Positions 26,672 to 33,950 of a stretch of 36,070 nt of DNA are shown one piece after another. The DNA is from an uncultured Clostridia bacterium (GTDB lineage: Bacteria > Bacillota > Clostridia > Christensenellales > UBA1242): contig CALWPG010000010.1 in the NCBI GenBank assembly GCA_944383375.1, positions 1 to 36,070 of the forward strand, read 5' to 3'. The number at the start of each line of letters is the position of its first letter. Position 1 is the first letter of the stretch. A program made the translations under genes and the position numbers. The notes under the pieces were generated by a model. That model made no database searches, was not told the DNA's origin, and saw nothing but the letters and a program-made list of their open reading frames with translations.

Positions 26672-26698
26672 ACAACAACATTATAATTTATGTACAAT
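26669..26698 (+). promoter_or_regulatory. promoter of the Nudix/CYTH pair
   Basis: TTGACA (26669-26674), 18 bp, TACAAT (26693-26698). About 105 nt of leader precede the Nudix start codon; no clear structure is seen in it. Confidence 0.5.
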
Positions 26699-26806
26699 TA
26701 ATGCATCAATTACGACAACAATTTTAAAAATAGGTTTTTATAGAACGGCATTTACTTGGAAAAGTAAAAAGTTTAAAAAATAGGGCAGAGGATTGAGTTT
26801 AAATTT

Positions 26807-27259
26807 ATGGAAAATTATGAAATTCTTTCAGACAATTGTAAAATTCGTTGGATAGATAACTTTAAACTGAATGGAGAAAAATATACCCAAGTTAGCGCGT
26901 ATGTATTCAATGAAAAAAATCAACTTTTGATTGTAAAGGTAGGCAAATTTTGGACCGTTCCAGGTGGACATCCAGAAAAAGGCGAAACTCCAAAACAAAC
27001 TCTTGAAAGAGAAATTTTTGAGGAAGCCTGTGTGACAATAAAAGATGCAAGATACATTGGTGCAGTTGAAGTGGTTGAAAATGGCGAAACATATTATCAA
27101 TTGAGATATACTGCCAAAGTTGCAGACCTCTTGCCATTTAAAAAACAATGGGAAAGTGATGAGAGATTATTCGTAGATTTGAAAGATTTAAATAATTACA
27201 TAAAATGGAGCGAGGGTATTACATTTAAAAAGCAAATCGAAGCTTGTAAAAACGTTTAA
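26807..27259 (+). CDS. Nudix hydrolase
   Basis: The 150-residue product has the Nudix box GGHPEKGETPKQTLEREIFEE (about 53-73) with all metal-binding Glu residues of the REUxEE core. It hydrolyses a nucleoside diphosphate linked to some other moiety; the substrate is not predictable. An AGAGGATTGAGTT stretch gives only a weak ribosome site before ATG 26807. A CYTH-domain gene follows by 13 nt, probably in the same operon. Confidence 0.85.
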   Translation: MENYEILSDNCKIRWIDNFKLNGEKYTQVSAYVFNEKNQLLIVKVGKFWTVPGGHPEKGETPKQTLEREIFEEACVTIKDARYIGAVEVVENGETYYQLRYTAKVADLLPFKKQWESDERLFVDLKDLNNYIKWSEGITFKKQIEACKNV

Positions 27260-27272
27260 CCTTGGAGGATAA

Positions 27273-27749
27273 ATGAGTAAAGAATACGAATATACTTTTC
27301 AAGTAAAAGATTTAAAGCCATATTTTAATTTTTGCGAAAATAATGGATTTAAGCTAAAGAGTAAATTTAAACAAACGAGAACAATTTACAGAAACCCCAA
27401 CAAAACCATGGCAAGGATCACCATCAACCAAGAAAATGATGGAAAAAAGAAATTTTTGGATTTCAAAGAGGACAATTTGGTAAAAGGAGCTGTTTTAAAA
27501 GAACTAAACGAGTCATTGCCAATTGAATTTACCGATGATAATGCCGTAAATTCAATACTAGAATTTTTGGGCTATACCAAAGATAATACCATGGAAAGAA
27601 CAAGAACTGTGTATGTTGGTGACGGTGTCACATTTGAGATCGACGAATACATATTGCCAACGCCAGCCAAAGTGGTAGCTGTTGAAGGCGAAAAGCAAGT
27701 AGTTGACAAGATTTATCAGGAAATAAAAGATTTAAGCAGATTGCAATGA
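27273..27749 (+). CDS. CYTH-domain protein (class IV adenylate cyclase/triphosphatase fold)
   Basis: The 158-residue product begins EYEYTFQVKD, the place of the ExExK signature, and ends with the conserved FEIDEYILPTPAKVVAVEGE. The tunnel-type fold binds triphosphates. Cyclase, triphosphatase or another activity cannot be distinguished; the last Lys of ExExK is not in the usual place, so activity may be reduced. TTGGAGGA precedes the start. A related gene on the other strand at 29386-29921 is broken. Confidence 0.75.
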   Translation: MSKEYEYTFQVKDLKPYFNFCENNGFKLKSKFKQTRTIYRNPNKTMARITINQENDGKKKFLDFKEDNLVKGAVLKELNESLPIEFTDDNAVNSILEFLGYTKDNTMERTRTVYVGDGVTFEIDEYILPTPAKVVAVEGEKQVVDKIYQEIKDLSRLQ

Positions 27750-27781
27750 GGAGTTTATGAATTATTTCTTGAACATGTTAA

Positions 27782-28450
27782 TCATATAAAATTAATATTT
27801 ATATTTCCATTATTGCAATCGGCTATAAGCATTTTGGTGCCACCATCTTTATATGTAGGCAAATTACAATTGCCTTTCTTTATCTTGCATGATATTGAAA
27901 AGTCGGACCAATCACCTTTAATTGTACCAGTTATGCTTCCATTTTTCGCGATTAAATTAATTTGTTTACCAACAAAAATGTTATCGAATTCCACATTTCC
28001 ACCATTTGTATTTAGTGCAATGCTTTCTGTAAATGAAACGTTATTTAATTTTATATCTTCATTTGTAGTGGTTATTTGTATGCTGTTTAAGAGATTATTC
28101 GGAACTTGTAAATGTATCTTTCGGTAATTTTCATTTGGCTTTTTGCCAATGTAGTCTAGCCAACTTTTATTATAAGCAATGCTAATTATAAACTCATTGC
28201 TATCATTAATAGAAAGGTTATAAAATTCTTTTTCGCTTTCATAATATTCCACATGGATGTTATCATCCACGGATTGGCTAATTTCAACTTCTCTATCTTC
28301 TACATCTATAACAATAGCATATATTTCTTTTTCATTTGATGTGTAATTTTTGTAAATAAATTTGTCATTGCTGGTAAGGCTAGCAACAATAAAAACAATA
28401 CCAATTATTGATGCTATTAAAACTAATGATATAATACAAAACTTTTTCAT
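27782..28450 (-). CDS. DUF4097-like membrane-anchored beta-helix protein
   Basis: The 222-residue product starts with a membrane anchor or signal (MKKFCIISLVLIASIIGIVF) and continues as short repeated strands (IQITTTNEDIKLNNV, ALNTNGGNVEFDNI, IAKNGSITGTIKGD), the DUF4097 pattern of a small extracytoplasmic beta-helix. AGGAGG (28453-28458) fixes the start at 28450 rather than the in-frame ATG at 28525. It is divergent from a merR gene and driven by a 19-bp-spaced promoter holding a MerR-type dyad, so it is likely the regulated target. Function unknown; envelope stress is a guess. Confidence 0.75.
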   Translation of the reverse strand: MKKFCIISLVLIASIIGIVFIVASLTSNDKFIYKNYTSNEKEIYAIVIDVEDREVEISQSVDDNIHVEYYESEKEFYNLSINDSNEFIISIAYNKSWLDYIGKKPNENYRKIHLQVPNNLLNSIQITTTNEDIKLNNVSFTESIALNTNGGNVEFDNIFVGKQINLIAKNGSITGTIKGDWSDFSISCKIKKGNCNLPTYKDGGTKMLIADCNNGNININFI

Positions 28451-28471
28451 AATCCTCCTTTTGTCATACAG

Positions 28472-28532
28472 TTGACAAGATAAATTGTCAATGGTACAGT
28501 AAATGTAAACCTTTGTGTTACACAAAAGTCAA
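28472..28532. promoter_or_regulatory. divergent merR/DUF4097 promoter with MerR-type operator
   Basis: Minus strand: -35 TTGACT (28532-28527), spacer of exactly 19 bp (28526-28508), -10 TACATT (28507-28502). The spacer holds a near-perfect dyad, ACTTTTGTG and CACAAAGGT. A 19-bp spacer with a central dyad is the hallmark of promoters that MerR proteins activate by untwisting. Plus strand: TTGACA (28472-28477), 17 bp, TACAGT (28495-28500) for merR itself, with the same dyad just downstream, suited to autorepression. TTGACAA and TTGTCAA (28472-28491) form a second palindrome. Confidence 0.75.
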
Positions 28533-28549
28533 GAGGATAAAACAAAATA

Positions 28550-29332
28550 ATGGAAAAATTATTTTCAATAAGCGAAGCAGCAAAAGTAGTAAACTTGACA
28601 GCTGAAACTTTGCGACATTATGATCGCATTGGTGTATGTCATCCATGCAAAGTTGATAAATGGACAGGATATCGATATTATTCTGCGCAGGAGATTGTCA
28701 AATTAAATACAATAAGTGCAATAAAAAGTATGGATTTATCATTGGAAGAAATACAAAAGATATTAGATTTTAATGACATTGATGAAATAATAGATTTTTT
28801 AAATAAAGCAGAAAAAATTGCAAATGAAAAAATTGCAAATTTAAAAAAAATAAAAACGCGAATAAATCGCGCCAAATCGTTTTATGAGATAAAATCAGCA
28901 ATTAATGATAAATCCAATAACTTTTTTATCCTCCAACTACCTGAGCGAGTTATTATGCTCGCCGATGAATTGGTTACACCAACGACAAGCAATTTATGGG
29001 ATTATCATCGTCATTTTTATAGTCAAATTGATGATAATCATAAAAATGATTACACTTTTGAAGATTTGGCGGGAATAATAGAAAAGAACGGTAAAACCAA
29101 TATGTTTGCAGTTTGTAAAAAATATGGCAAATACTCAGATTTACAAACTTTACCAGCTGGTAAATATTTATGCGCGAATTGTACGGAATAAAATCGCGAA
29201 AAAACATTAAATAAATTATTAAATATAGTTAAAAGTGAGTATAGTATAGTTCCAGAATTCACTATTCAAATTGTGGTTTTGACGGGAATTTTGAAATGGA
29301 ACTATCAAGTGCAGGTCTTTATATCAAAGTAA
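28550..29332 (+). pseudogene. MerR-family regulator with premature stop
   Basis: The frame gives an N-terminal winged helix (FSISEAAKVVNLTAETLRHY, residues 5-24; KWTGYRYYSAQEI), a coiled coil (about 78-110) and a C-terminal GyrI/BmrR-like ligand domain. A TAA at 29189-29191 ends it at 213 residues, but the same frame continues NREKTLNKLLNIVKSEYSIV to 29332, restoring the 259-residue length typical of BmrR-type regulators. The last ligand-domain strands are therefore lost. The DNA-binding and dimer parts are intact, so a truncated protein might still bind the operator beside it. Confidence 0.85.
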
Positions 29333-29385
29333 CGCATCTTATTTTCAACAAACATTTTTTTGAAATTCCATTTAGATAATGTAAT

Positions 29386-29921
29386 TTATTTAAGTTTTAA
29401 TTCTTTAATTTTTAAAATGTCTATATTGTAAACATTTTTATAAATATCAGTGACATCCATAGTTGTGCACTCTTCATAATTTAGTCCAAGATCAGCACAA
29501 ACTTCTTTGATTATTTCTTCATTTTCTCCTTCAATTTCTACATATGTTGGAATTTGTGGCCATGTATCAATATCGATTTCGGTGTTTTTATACTTATATT
29601 GAATTCTTTTATTTTCTTGATATTTATTTGATTTCAGTCCAATTTTTGTTAAAATCGTATCCATTTCATCAAAATCATCTACGACTACTTCCGCTTCCTT
29701 TGTTCCATCAATTTTTGCAGAATTAATTTCTTTCACTGTCAAAGTCGTCGTTTCGCCATTTGTTCTTAATCTAAGCTAACTATTTTTTTGCGGAGGAATC
29801 AAATCATATGTCTTTCGTATTTGAACCAATCTCTAACTTTGGTTGCGCCAACACTATTCAATTTTTCAATTAATTCATCTTTATCTATTTCAAGAAATCT
29901 GAATTCATACTCTGTTTTCAT
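29386..29921 (-). pseudogene. CYTH-domain protein with frameshift and stop
   Basis: From ATG 29921 (GGAG before it) the frame reads MKTEYEFRFLEIDKDELIEK, the start of a class IV cyclase-like CYTH domain, to a stop after ERHMI. One base is missing near 29805; the next frame gives YDLIPPQKNS, a TAG where relatives have Trp, then LRLRTNGETTTLTVKEI and the rest of the domain with DIDTWPQIPTYVEIEGE to 29386. Two lesions in an otherwise well-preserved gene point to recent loss. The intact downstream piece (118 codons from 29742) has no proper start. Confidence 0.85.
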
Positions 29922-29978
29922 TTGTATCTCCTTATTAAAGATTATTAACCATTATGCCGCTTTTTGTCAAGAAACGGT

Positions 29979-30006
29979 TGACTGATGCTTATTTTTTTAA
30001 TATCTT
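29979..30006 (+). promoter_or_regulatory. promoter of second Nudix gene
   Basis: TTGACT (29979-29984), 16 bp, TATCTT (30001-30006), then AGGAGG and ATG 30024. Confidence 0.4.
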
Positions 30007-30023
30007 AAGTTCAGGAGGAACAT

Positions 30024-30500
30024 ATGGCCAGAGATGTTAAATTTTGGAAGGAGGATGGCTCTTTTAAACTTAGAGTTTGTGGAGTTGTTCAGGTCAAGGA
30101 TAAGATTTTAATTGACAATTGCGACAACGCACCTTTTTGGAGTTATCCAGGTGGCCATGTTGAATTGGGAGAGGACACAAGAAAAGCAGTGTTACGCGAA
30201 GTAAAGGAAGAAGTGAACATAGATGCTCAAATAATTAAAAATCTAGCCACAATACAATTATTCTTTACCCGTGATGACAATATGCCTTTTCATGAAATTG
30301 GATTTTATTATCTGCTCAAAGCAAATATAGAGCCTAAAGATTTTGTAATTGAAGAAGACAGGGGAAGATTGAGAAAACACCAATTTAAATGGATAACAAA
30401 AGAACAACTAAAAAGTCTTGATGTTAGGCCAACTGCATTAAAAAATGTAATTCTTAACGATCTAGAGAATCAAGAAATTATTTCATATGTAAAAGATTAA
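30024..30500 (+). CDS. Nudix hydrolase
   Basis: The 158-residue product has a complete Nudix box, GGHVELGEDTRKAVLREVKEE (about 48-68), preceded by ILIDNCDNAPFWSYP. It belongs with the MutT/NUDIX proteins of unknown substrate. A C-terminal helix and the phrase WITKEQLKSLDVRPTALKNV are common in this subgroup. TCAGGAGG precedes the ATG. It stands alone between a broken CYTH gene and the cyclophilin-like unit. Confidence 0.88.
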   Translation: MARDVKFWKEDGSFKLRVCGVVQVKDKILIDNCDNAPFWSYPGGHVELGEDTRKAVLREVKEEVNIDAQIIKNLATIQLFFTRDDNMPFHEIGFYYLLKANIEPKDFVIEEDRGRLRKHQFKWITKEQLKSLDVRPTALKNVILNDLENQEIISYVKD

Positions 30501-30552
30501 ATTTGTCATTCTAATAATTTTTGCCATGCAAGAAAATTTCATATCAAAATAG

Positions 30553-30583
30553 TTGACTTAAACTGAACTCCAAGTTTTATAAT
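30553..30583 (+). promoter_or_regulatory. 19-bp-spaced MerR-type promoter of the cyclophilin/flavodoxin unit
   Basis: TTGACT (30553-30558), spacer of 19 bp, TATAAT (30578-30583). The spacer carries CTTAAACTGAACTCCAAG, an imperfect dyad like the NmlR/AdhR operators (CTTAGAGTxAACTCTAAG). Those MerR proteins answer electrophiles and aldehydes. The cognate regulator is not adjacent. Confidence 0.6.
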
Positions 30584-30638
30584 TTTAAAAATAATTTGAC
30601 CATAGACTGTGTCAAAGCATCAAATAAAGGAGTAAATT

Positions 30639-30973
30639 ATGCAAATAACAATTGGGAACACAACACTAAGTGCAACGCTTGTTGACAACTCTTCAACAAA
30701 GGCACTAAAAGAACTTTTAAAACAAGGGTCCATTATAGTTCACATGAGAGACTTTGCAAATTTATTGGCAGAACATTGCCACGCAATGACGAGTTTTTTA
30801 CAACGCAAGCAGGTGATCTGATTTTATATCAAGGCAATCAATTTGTGATTTATTATGATACCAATTCGTATAGTTTTACAAGGCTTGGCAAAATACAAAA
30901 CATATCCCAAGAAGAATTGAAAAGCATACTTGGGAAAGGTGGCGTGACGGTCGAATTATCACTTGAAAAATAA
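30639..30973 (+). pseudogene. cyclophilin-like fold protein with single frameshift
   Basis: The first frame reads MQITIGNTTLSATLVDNSST and on to HMRDFANL; the rest lies one frame over: LPRNDEFFTTQAGDLILYQG, VIYYDTNSYSFTRLGKI, ending LSLEK. Restoring one T near 30762-30766 gives DFANLFGRTLPRNDE, as expected for the bacterial cyclophilin-like family of about 111 residues. These small proteins often stand next to flavodoxin-like reductases, as here. AAAGGAG precedes the ATG. A sequence error remains possible. Confidence 0.85.
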
Positions 30974-30991
30974 AAAAACAAAGGAGAAGTT

Positions 30992-31528
30992 ATGAAAATA
31001 GTTGTTTTAATTGGAAGTCCAAATAAAAACGGATCAACAAACTTAATTGCAAGAGAATTTGAAAAAGGCGCAATTGAAGCGGGGCATCAGGTTGTCATGC
31101 TTGATGTCGCACACGCAAATGTTGGAGTTTGTGGTGGTTGTGTTGCCTGTGGCTACAACGGTCCTTGCGTTAAAAAAGATGATATGGAAAATATAAAGAA
31201 AGAAATTTTAAGCGCAGATATGCTTGTTTTTGCCACACCACTTTATTATTATGGTATGTCCGCGCAACTCAAAACAGTGGTGGACAGATTTTGCTCATTT
31301 AATAGTTCACTGCAAATCAAGCACCTAAAATCTGCACTTCTTGCCGTTGCATGGAACAGTGACGATTGGACATTTGAAGCGCTAGTCAGTCATTATAAAA
31401 CCCTTGTTCGCTATTTAAATCTTAGTGATCAGGGAATGATTTTAGGGCGTGGATGTGGCACTTTGGGCATGACCTCCCGTTCTGTTTATATGAATAAAGC
31501 CTATGAACTAGGTAAAAGTTTAAGATAG
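30992..31528 (+). CDS. NADPH-dependent FMN reductase/iron-sulfur flavoprotein-like
   Basis: The 178-residue product is a flavodoxin-fold oxidoreductase: IGSPNKNGSTNLIAREF (FMN phosphate loop, residues 7-23) and ATPLYYYGMSAQLK (FMN ring contact). Cys47, Cys50, Cys53 and Cys59 form CX2CX2CX5C, the compact motif that binds a 4Fe-4S cluster in Isf-type proteins; in many relatives a cluster has not been shown. Its place behind an NmlR-like promoter suggests a role in quinone or electrophile detoxification (inference). AAAGGAGAAG precedes the ATG, 18 nt after the cyclophilin-like gene. Confidence 0.88.
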   Translation: MKIVVLIGSPNKNGSTNLIAREFEKGAIEAGHQVVMLDVAHANVGVCGGCVACGYNGPCVKKDDMENIKKEILSADMLVFATPLYYYGMSAQLKTVVDRFCSFNSSLQIKHLKSALLAVAWNSDDWTFEALVSHYKTLVRYLNLSDQGMILGRGCGTLGMTSRSVYMNKAYELGKSLR

Positions 31529-31544
31529 GAGTGGATTTAGTTTT

Positions 31545-31584
31545 AAAAAACATCGGCGAGCGAGAGCGCGTCCGATGTTTTTTT
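31545..31584. terminator. bidirectional terminator
   Basis: AAAAAACATCGG and CCGATGTTTTTTT close a 12-bp stem, with a GC-rich loop CGAGCGAGAGCGCG. It ends both the reductase gene and the convergent RHS gene. Confidence 0.9.
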
Positions 31585-31589
31585 CTATT

Positions 31590-32576
31590 TCACGAAATAA
31601 ACCTTCCAGTTTCTGGGTCATAATATTTTGAATGAAAGTAATATAGTCCAGTTTCTTCATCAAAGTAATATGACCTATAGCGGAATGGATTAAGTAGGGC
31701 GATAGTCATATGAGCAAGCCCACTTTCTGTGTAAGTGGTTTGATTTGCTATGTCGACAAACTTTCCATCATTCAAAACAAAAGTTTTGTGGTTACCCAAA
31801 GCATCATATACATATTTTATTATTTCTCGTTTGCTATTGTCATAAATGCCAATAATGTCATCAAAAACATTCTTTTTATAGACATATTTTGCACCATTGA
31901 AGTTAAAACCAGTAAGCCCGTCATCACCATAGTGGAAAAGTATTGTATCAATTATGGTATCTCCACTTTCTTCTATGGTTACTGTTTCTTGTGCAACTAT
32001 CTTGTCGCCATTAAGGTAAAACTTGGTTTCCTGGTTGTCAACTTTTTTGGATATTCTAATTCCATTTTCATTATATTTATATGTTGCAACATTGCCTATC
32101 TTTTCAAGATTTCCAAGACTATTCCATTTGAGATTTGTACCTCTGTAAATTGTTGGGTTGCCCAAATCGTCATACTCAAATTTTTCATTATCAAATGACA
32201 TTAGTAACTTTTTCAAATCACTGGCAGAGTACCCATATTTTGTTATAATAGATGGGTTTCTAAGAGTAAAACCATATTGGAATAAATCATTTGCAATATC
32301 TTTTTCTGTAACTGCTGTATATACAGTTTCTAACTTTTCAACAATATTTCCATCACTGTCATAAGAGTAGATAAAAGTTTTATTTAATTCTTTATTATCT
32401 TCTCGTTTGAGTCTAGAAAATTCGTCATAAGTATACTTAACTTTTTCAATTCCATTTTCAACAATTTTGGTAATATTACCTTTTTCATCAAAGATATATT
32501 TTGTAGTACCTTTAATAATTCCGTCTTCGTCATTTAATAACGACTCAAGATCTTCATCATCTGTTTTCTTAAACAT
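31590..32576 (-). CDS. RHS/YD-repeat protein fragment ending at the core boundary
   Basis: The 328-residue product is made of YD repeats (YIFDEKGNITKIVENG, YTYDEFSRLKRED, YSYDSDGNIVEKL, FEYDDLGNPTIYRG) and ends with the RHS core terminus NPFRYRSYYFDEETGLYYFH followed by SKYYDPETGRFIS and a stop. In full RHS proteins this boundary is followed by a variable toxin domain, and hundreds of repeats and a signal precede it. Here both are missing: no signal peptide, no toxin. It nonetheless has a good ribosome site (AAAGGAG) and ATG, so it may be expressed. It could be a displaced C-terminal cassette or an erosion product. Confidence 0.85.
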   Translation of the reverse strand: MFKKTDDEDLESLLNDEDGIIKGTTKYIFDEKGNITKIVENGIEKVKYTYDEFSRLKREDNKELNKTFIYSYDSDGNIVEKLETVYTAVTEKDIANDLFQYGFTLRNPSIITKYGYSASDLKKLLMSFDNEKFEYDDLGNPTIYRGTNLKWNSLGNLEKIGNVATYKYNENGIRISKKVDNQETKFYLNGDKIVAQETVTIEESGDTIIDTILFHYGDDGLTGFNFNGAKYVYKKNVFDDIIGIYDNSKREIIKYVYDALGNHKTFVLNDGKFVDIANQTTYTESGLAHMTIALLNPFRYRSYYFDEETGLYYFHSKYYDPETGRFIS

Positions 32577-32633
32577 TTATTTATTCTCCTTTTATTTAGC
32601 GAATTAGATTATAAATGTCTAAGAAATTTTAAT

Positions 32634-32661
32634 TACTATAACCTACTATAATTTACTATAA
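32634..32661 (-). repeat. three direct repeats at 10-bp spacing
   Basis: TTATAGTA occurs three times on the minus strand (plus-strand TACTATAA at 32634, 32644 and 32654), exactly one helical turn apart. They overlap the end of the DUF1492-like gene and lie about 60-85 bp upstream of the RHS gene start. A regulator site or overlapping -10 elements are both possible. Confidence 0.45.
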
Positions 32662-33069
32662 TGATTTGTCATCGTTGTAATCTGAGTTACTACTAATAAA
32701 AAATTTTTTACCGTATATTTCAACTGCTTCTCTATGTAATTGAAAAATTCTTGCTGTTGAATAATTCGTCATAAATGCAATGTTATCATAAGATTTTCCG
32801 TCTATATAACGCAAAAATAATATATTTTTATATGGTTGGTCTATTTTGTTCACTTTAAGTTTGACATTGTTGACTATTTGTTCGCTTTCTTCTATTAACT
32901 TTTCTAAAATATCAATTTGCTTGTTAATTTTCATGTATCTATCTGTATGAGATAATTTTTTGTCTTTTAAATTGAATAAATCTTCAAAAAGGTTGTATAA
33001 TTCATCTTTTAGTATTTTTTGATATTTTATTTCGTGTAAACAATTTTGTAATTCTTCTTTTGTACTCAT
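32656..33069 (-). CDS. DUF1492-like (sigma-70 region 4-like) regulator
   Basis: The 137-residue product has a long N-terminal coiled coil (about 1-80) and a C-terminal sigma region 4-like helix-turn-helix (about 83-120: YKNILFLRYIDGKSYDNIAF, then YSTARIFQLHREAVE). This is the layout of small phage-type regulators such as DUF1492. AAGGA precedes the ATG, 12 nt after the protease gene, so they share a transcript. Confidence 0.7.
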   Translation of the reverse strand: MSTKEELQNCLHEIKYQKILKDELYNLFEDLFNLKDKKLSHTDRYMKINKQIDILEKLIEESEQIVNNVKLKVNKIDQPYKNILFLRYIDGKSYDNIAFMTNYSTARIFQLHREAVEIYGKKFFISSNSDYNDDKSL

Positions 33070-33081
33070 GTCTCTTCCTTA

Positions 33082-33900
33082 TTAGTAAATTGTTATTGCG
33101 TAAGCTTCATTTATAACATTTATGTCATTAATTAATAAATAACCATAAGTTCCATTGCCAAACGAAACAATATAATATTTGTCAGTTCTTGTTAGTTGGT
33201 TGTTCTCATAATATCTAAACTCGTTATATCCATATGCCACAACAACATGATTACTTGATGATTTCGTACCATGCATTAGAACTTGATCGTCTTGAAACAC
33301 TAGCCCAGCAATAGTGTAATATTCAAAAGAATCTAGAAATAAGACAACTGGCGTTTCGTTTTGGAAATAACTTCTTGCTGCAGCTACATTTCTGCCTATG
33401 GACTGGTATTGTATAGAATATCCTTGACCATTGACATATTCAGTCATACCACTTTTAAATTGAGATACACTGGTTCCAGGCCCTGATTGGTTGGTCCCCA
33501 TTAAATCGTATAAGTGCTCCTTTAAATTCATACTAGTGGTAGAGTTGCCTAAAAAACGATACTGACCATTGTAGGTAAATCCAGGTTCAAAATTTGGAAT
33601 TAAATTAGTTAATGTCACATCATAATACGCAATAACAATGGTTGCCGCCATAGGTGCACAAGAATTTTCTTGAGTGATGGTATCATAGCTTGGGCAGGTG
33701 ATGTCTATTAATTCTCTTGTATATTCATACTCATCAAAATAAATTGTTTGATATATATCCTCCGTTTGCCCGGATCCATTATACCACGCACCATAATAAT
33801 TTTCTGTGCTAGGCGAAGAGTTTGGTATGCTATATGTAAAGCCACACCCCGTAAGCATCATTAAAAATGCAAAACTTGAAAATAAAAATTTCTTCATCAT
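33082..33900 (-). CDS. secreted C39-like cysteine protease lipoprotein
   Basis: The 272-residue product has a lipoprotein signal with lipobox LTGC (Cys19). The body has a papain-like C39 layout: QENSCAPMAA with catalytic Cys81 and a Gln before it, NHVVVAYGYNE with His218, and the third catalytic position probably Asn248 in VSFGNGTYGY. It would be anchored outside the membrane and could cut a secreted peptide or an envelope protein. The Shine-Dalgarno GGAGG lies inside a terminator-like hairpin directly before the start. The neighbouring sigma and anti-sigma genes suggest the protease acts in that signalling path (inference). Confidence 0.8.
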   Translation of the reverse strand: MMKKFLFSSFAFLMMLTGCGFTYSIPNSSPSTENYYGAWYNGSGQTEDIYQTIYFDEYEYTRELIDITCPSYDTITQENSCAPMAATIVIAYYDVTLTNLIPNFEPGFTYNGQYRFLGNSTTSMNLKEHLYDLMGTNQSGPGTSVSQFKSGMTEYVNGQGYSIQYQSIGRNVAAARSYFQNETPVVLFLDSFEYYTIAGLVFQDDQVLMHGTKSSSNHVVVAYGYNEFRYYENNQLTRTDKYYIVSFGNGTYGYLLINDINVINEAYAITIY

Positions 33901-33935
33901 AAAAAACCTCCGCTATATATATGTCAGCAGAGGTT
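33901..33935 (-). promoter_or_regulatory. terminator hairpin that contains the protease Shine-Dalgarno
   Basis: On the minus strand AACCTCTGCT (33935-33926) pairs with AGCGGAGGTT (33914-33905), a 10-bp stem with one U-G pair and an 11-nt AT-rich loop, followed directly by a T run (33904-33901) and the ATG (33900). GGAGG in the right arm is the only ribosome site for the protease. One structure can thus stop transcription after the anti-sigma gene or block translation of the protease. Confidence 0.75.
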
Positions 33936-33950
33936 AAAAATGGTTCAAAT

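Noticed and set aside
20607-29191. Stop-codon reassignment or selenocysteine as explanation for the in-frame stops
   Set aside because: Both TAA and TAG are involved, intact genes end normally at all three stops, and prfB is present and normal; independent nonsense changes explain the data better.
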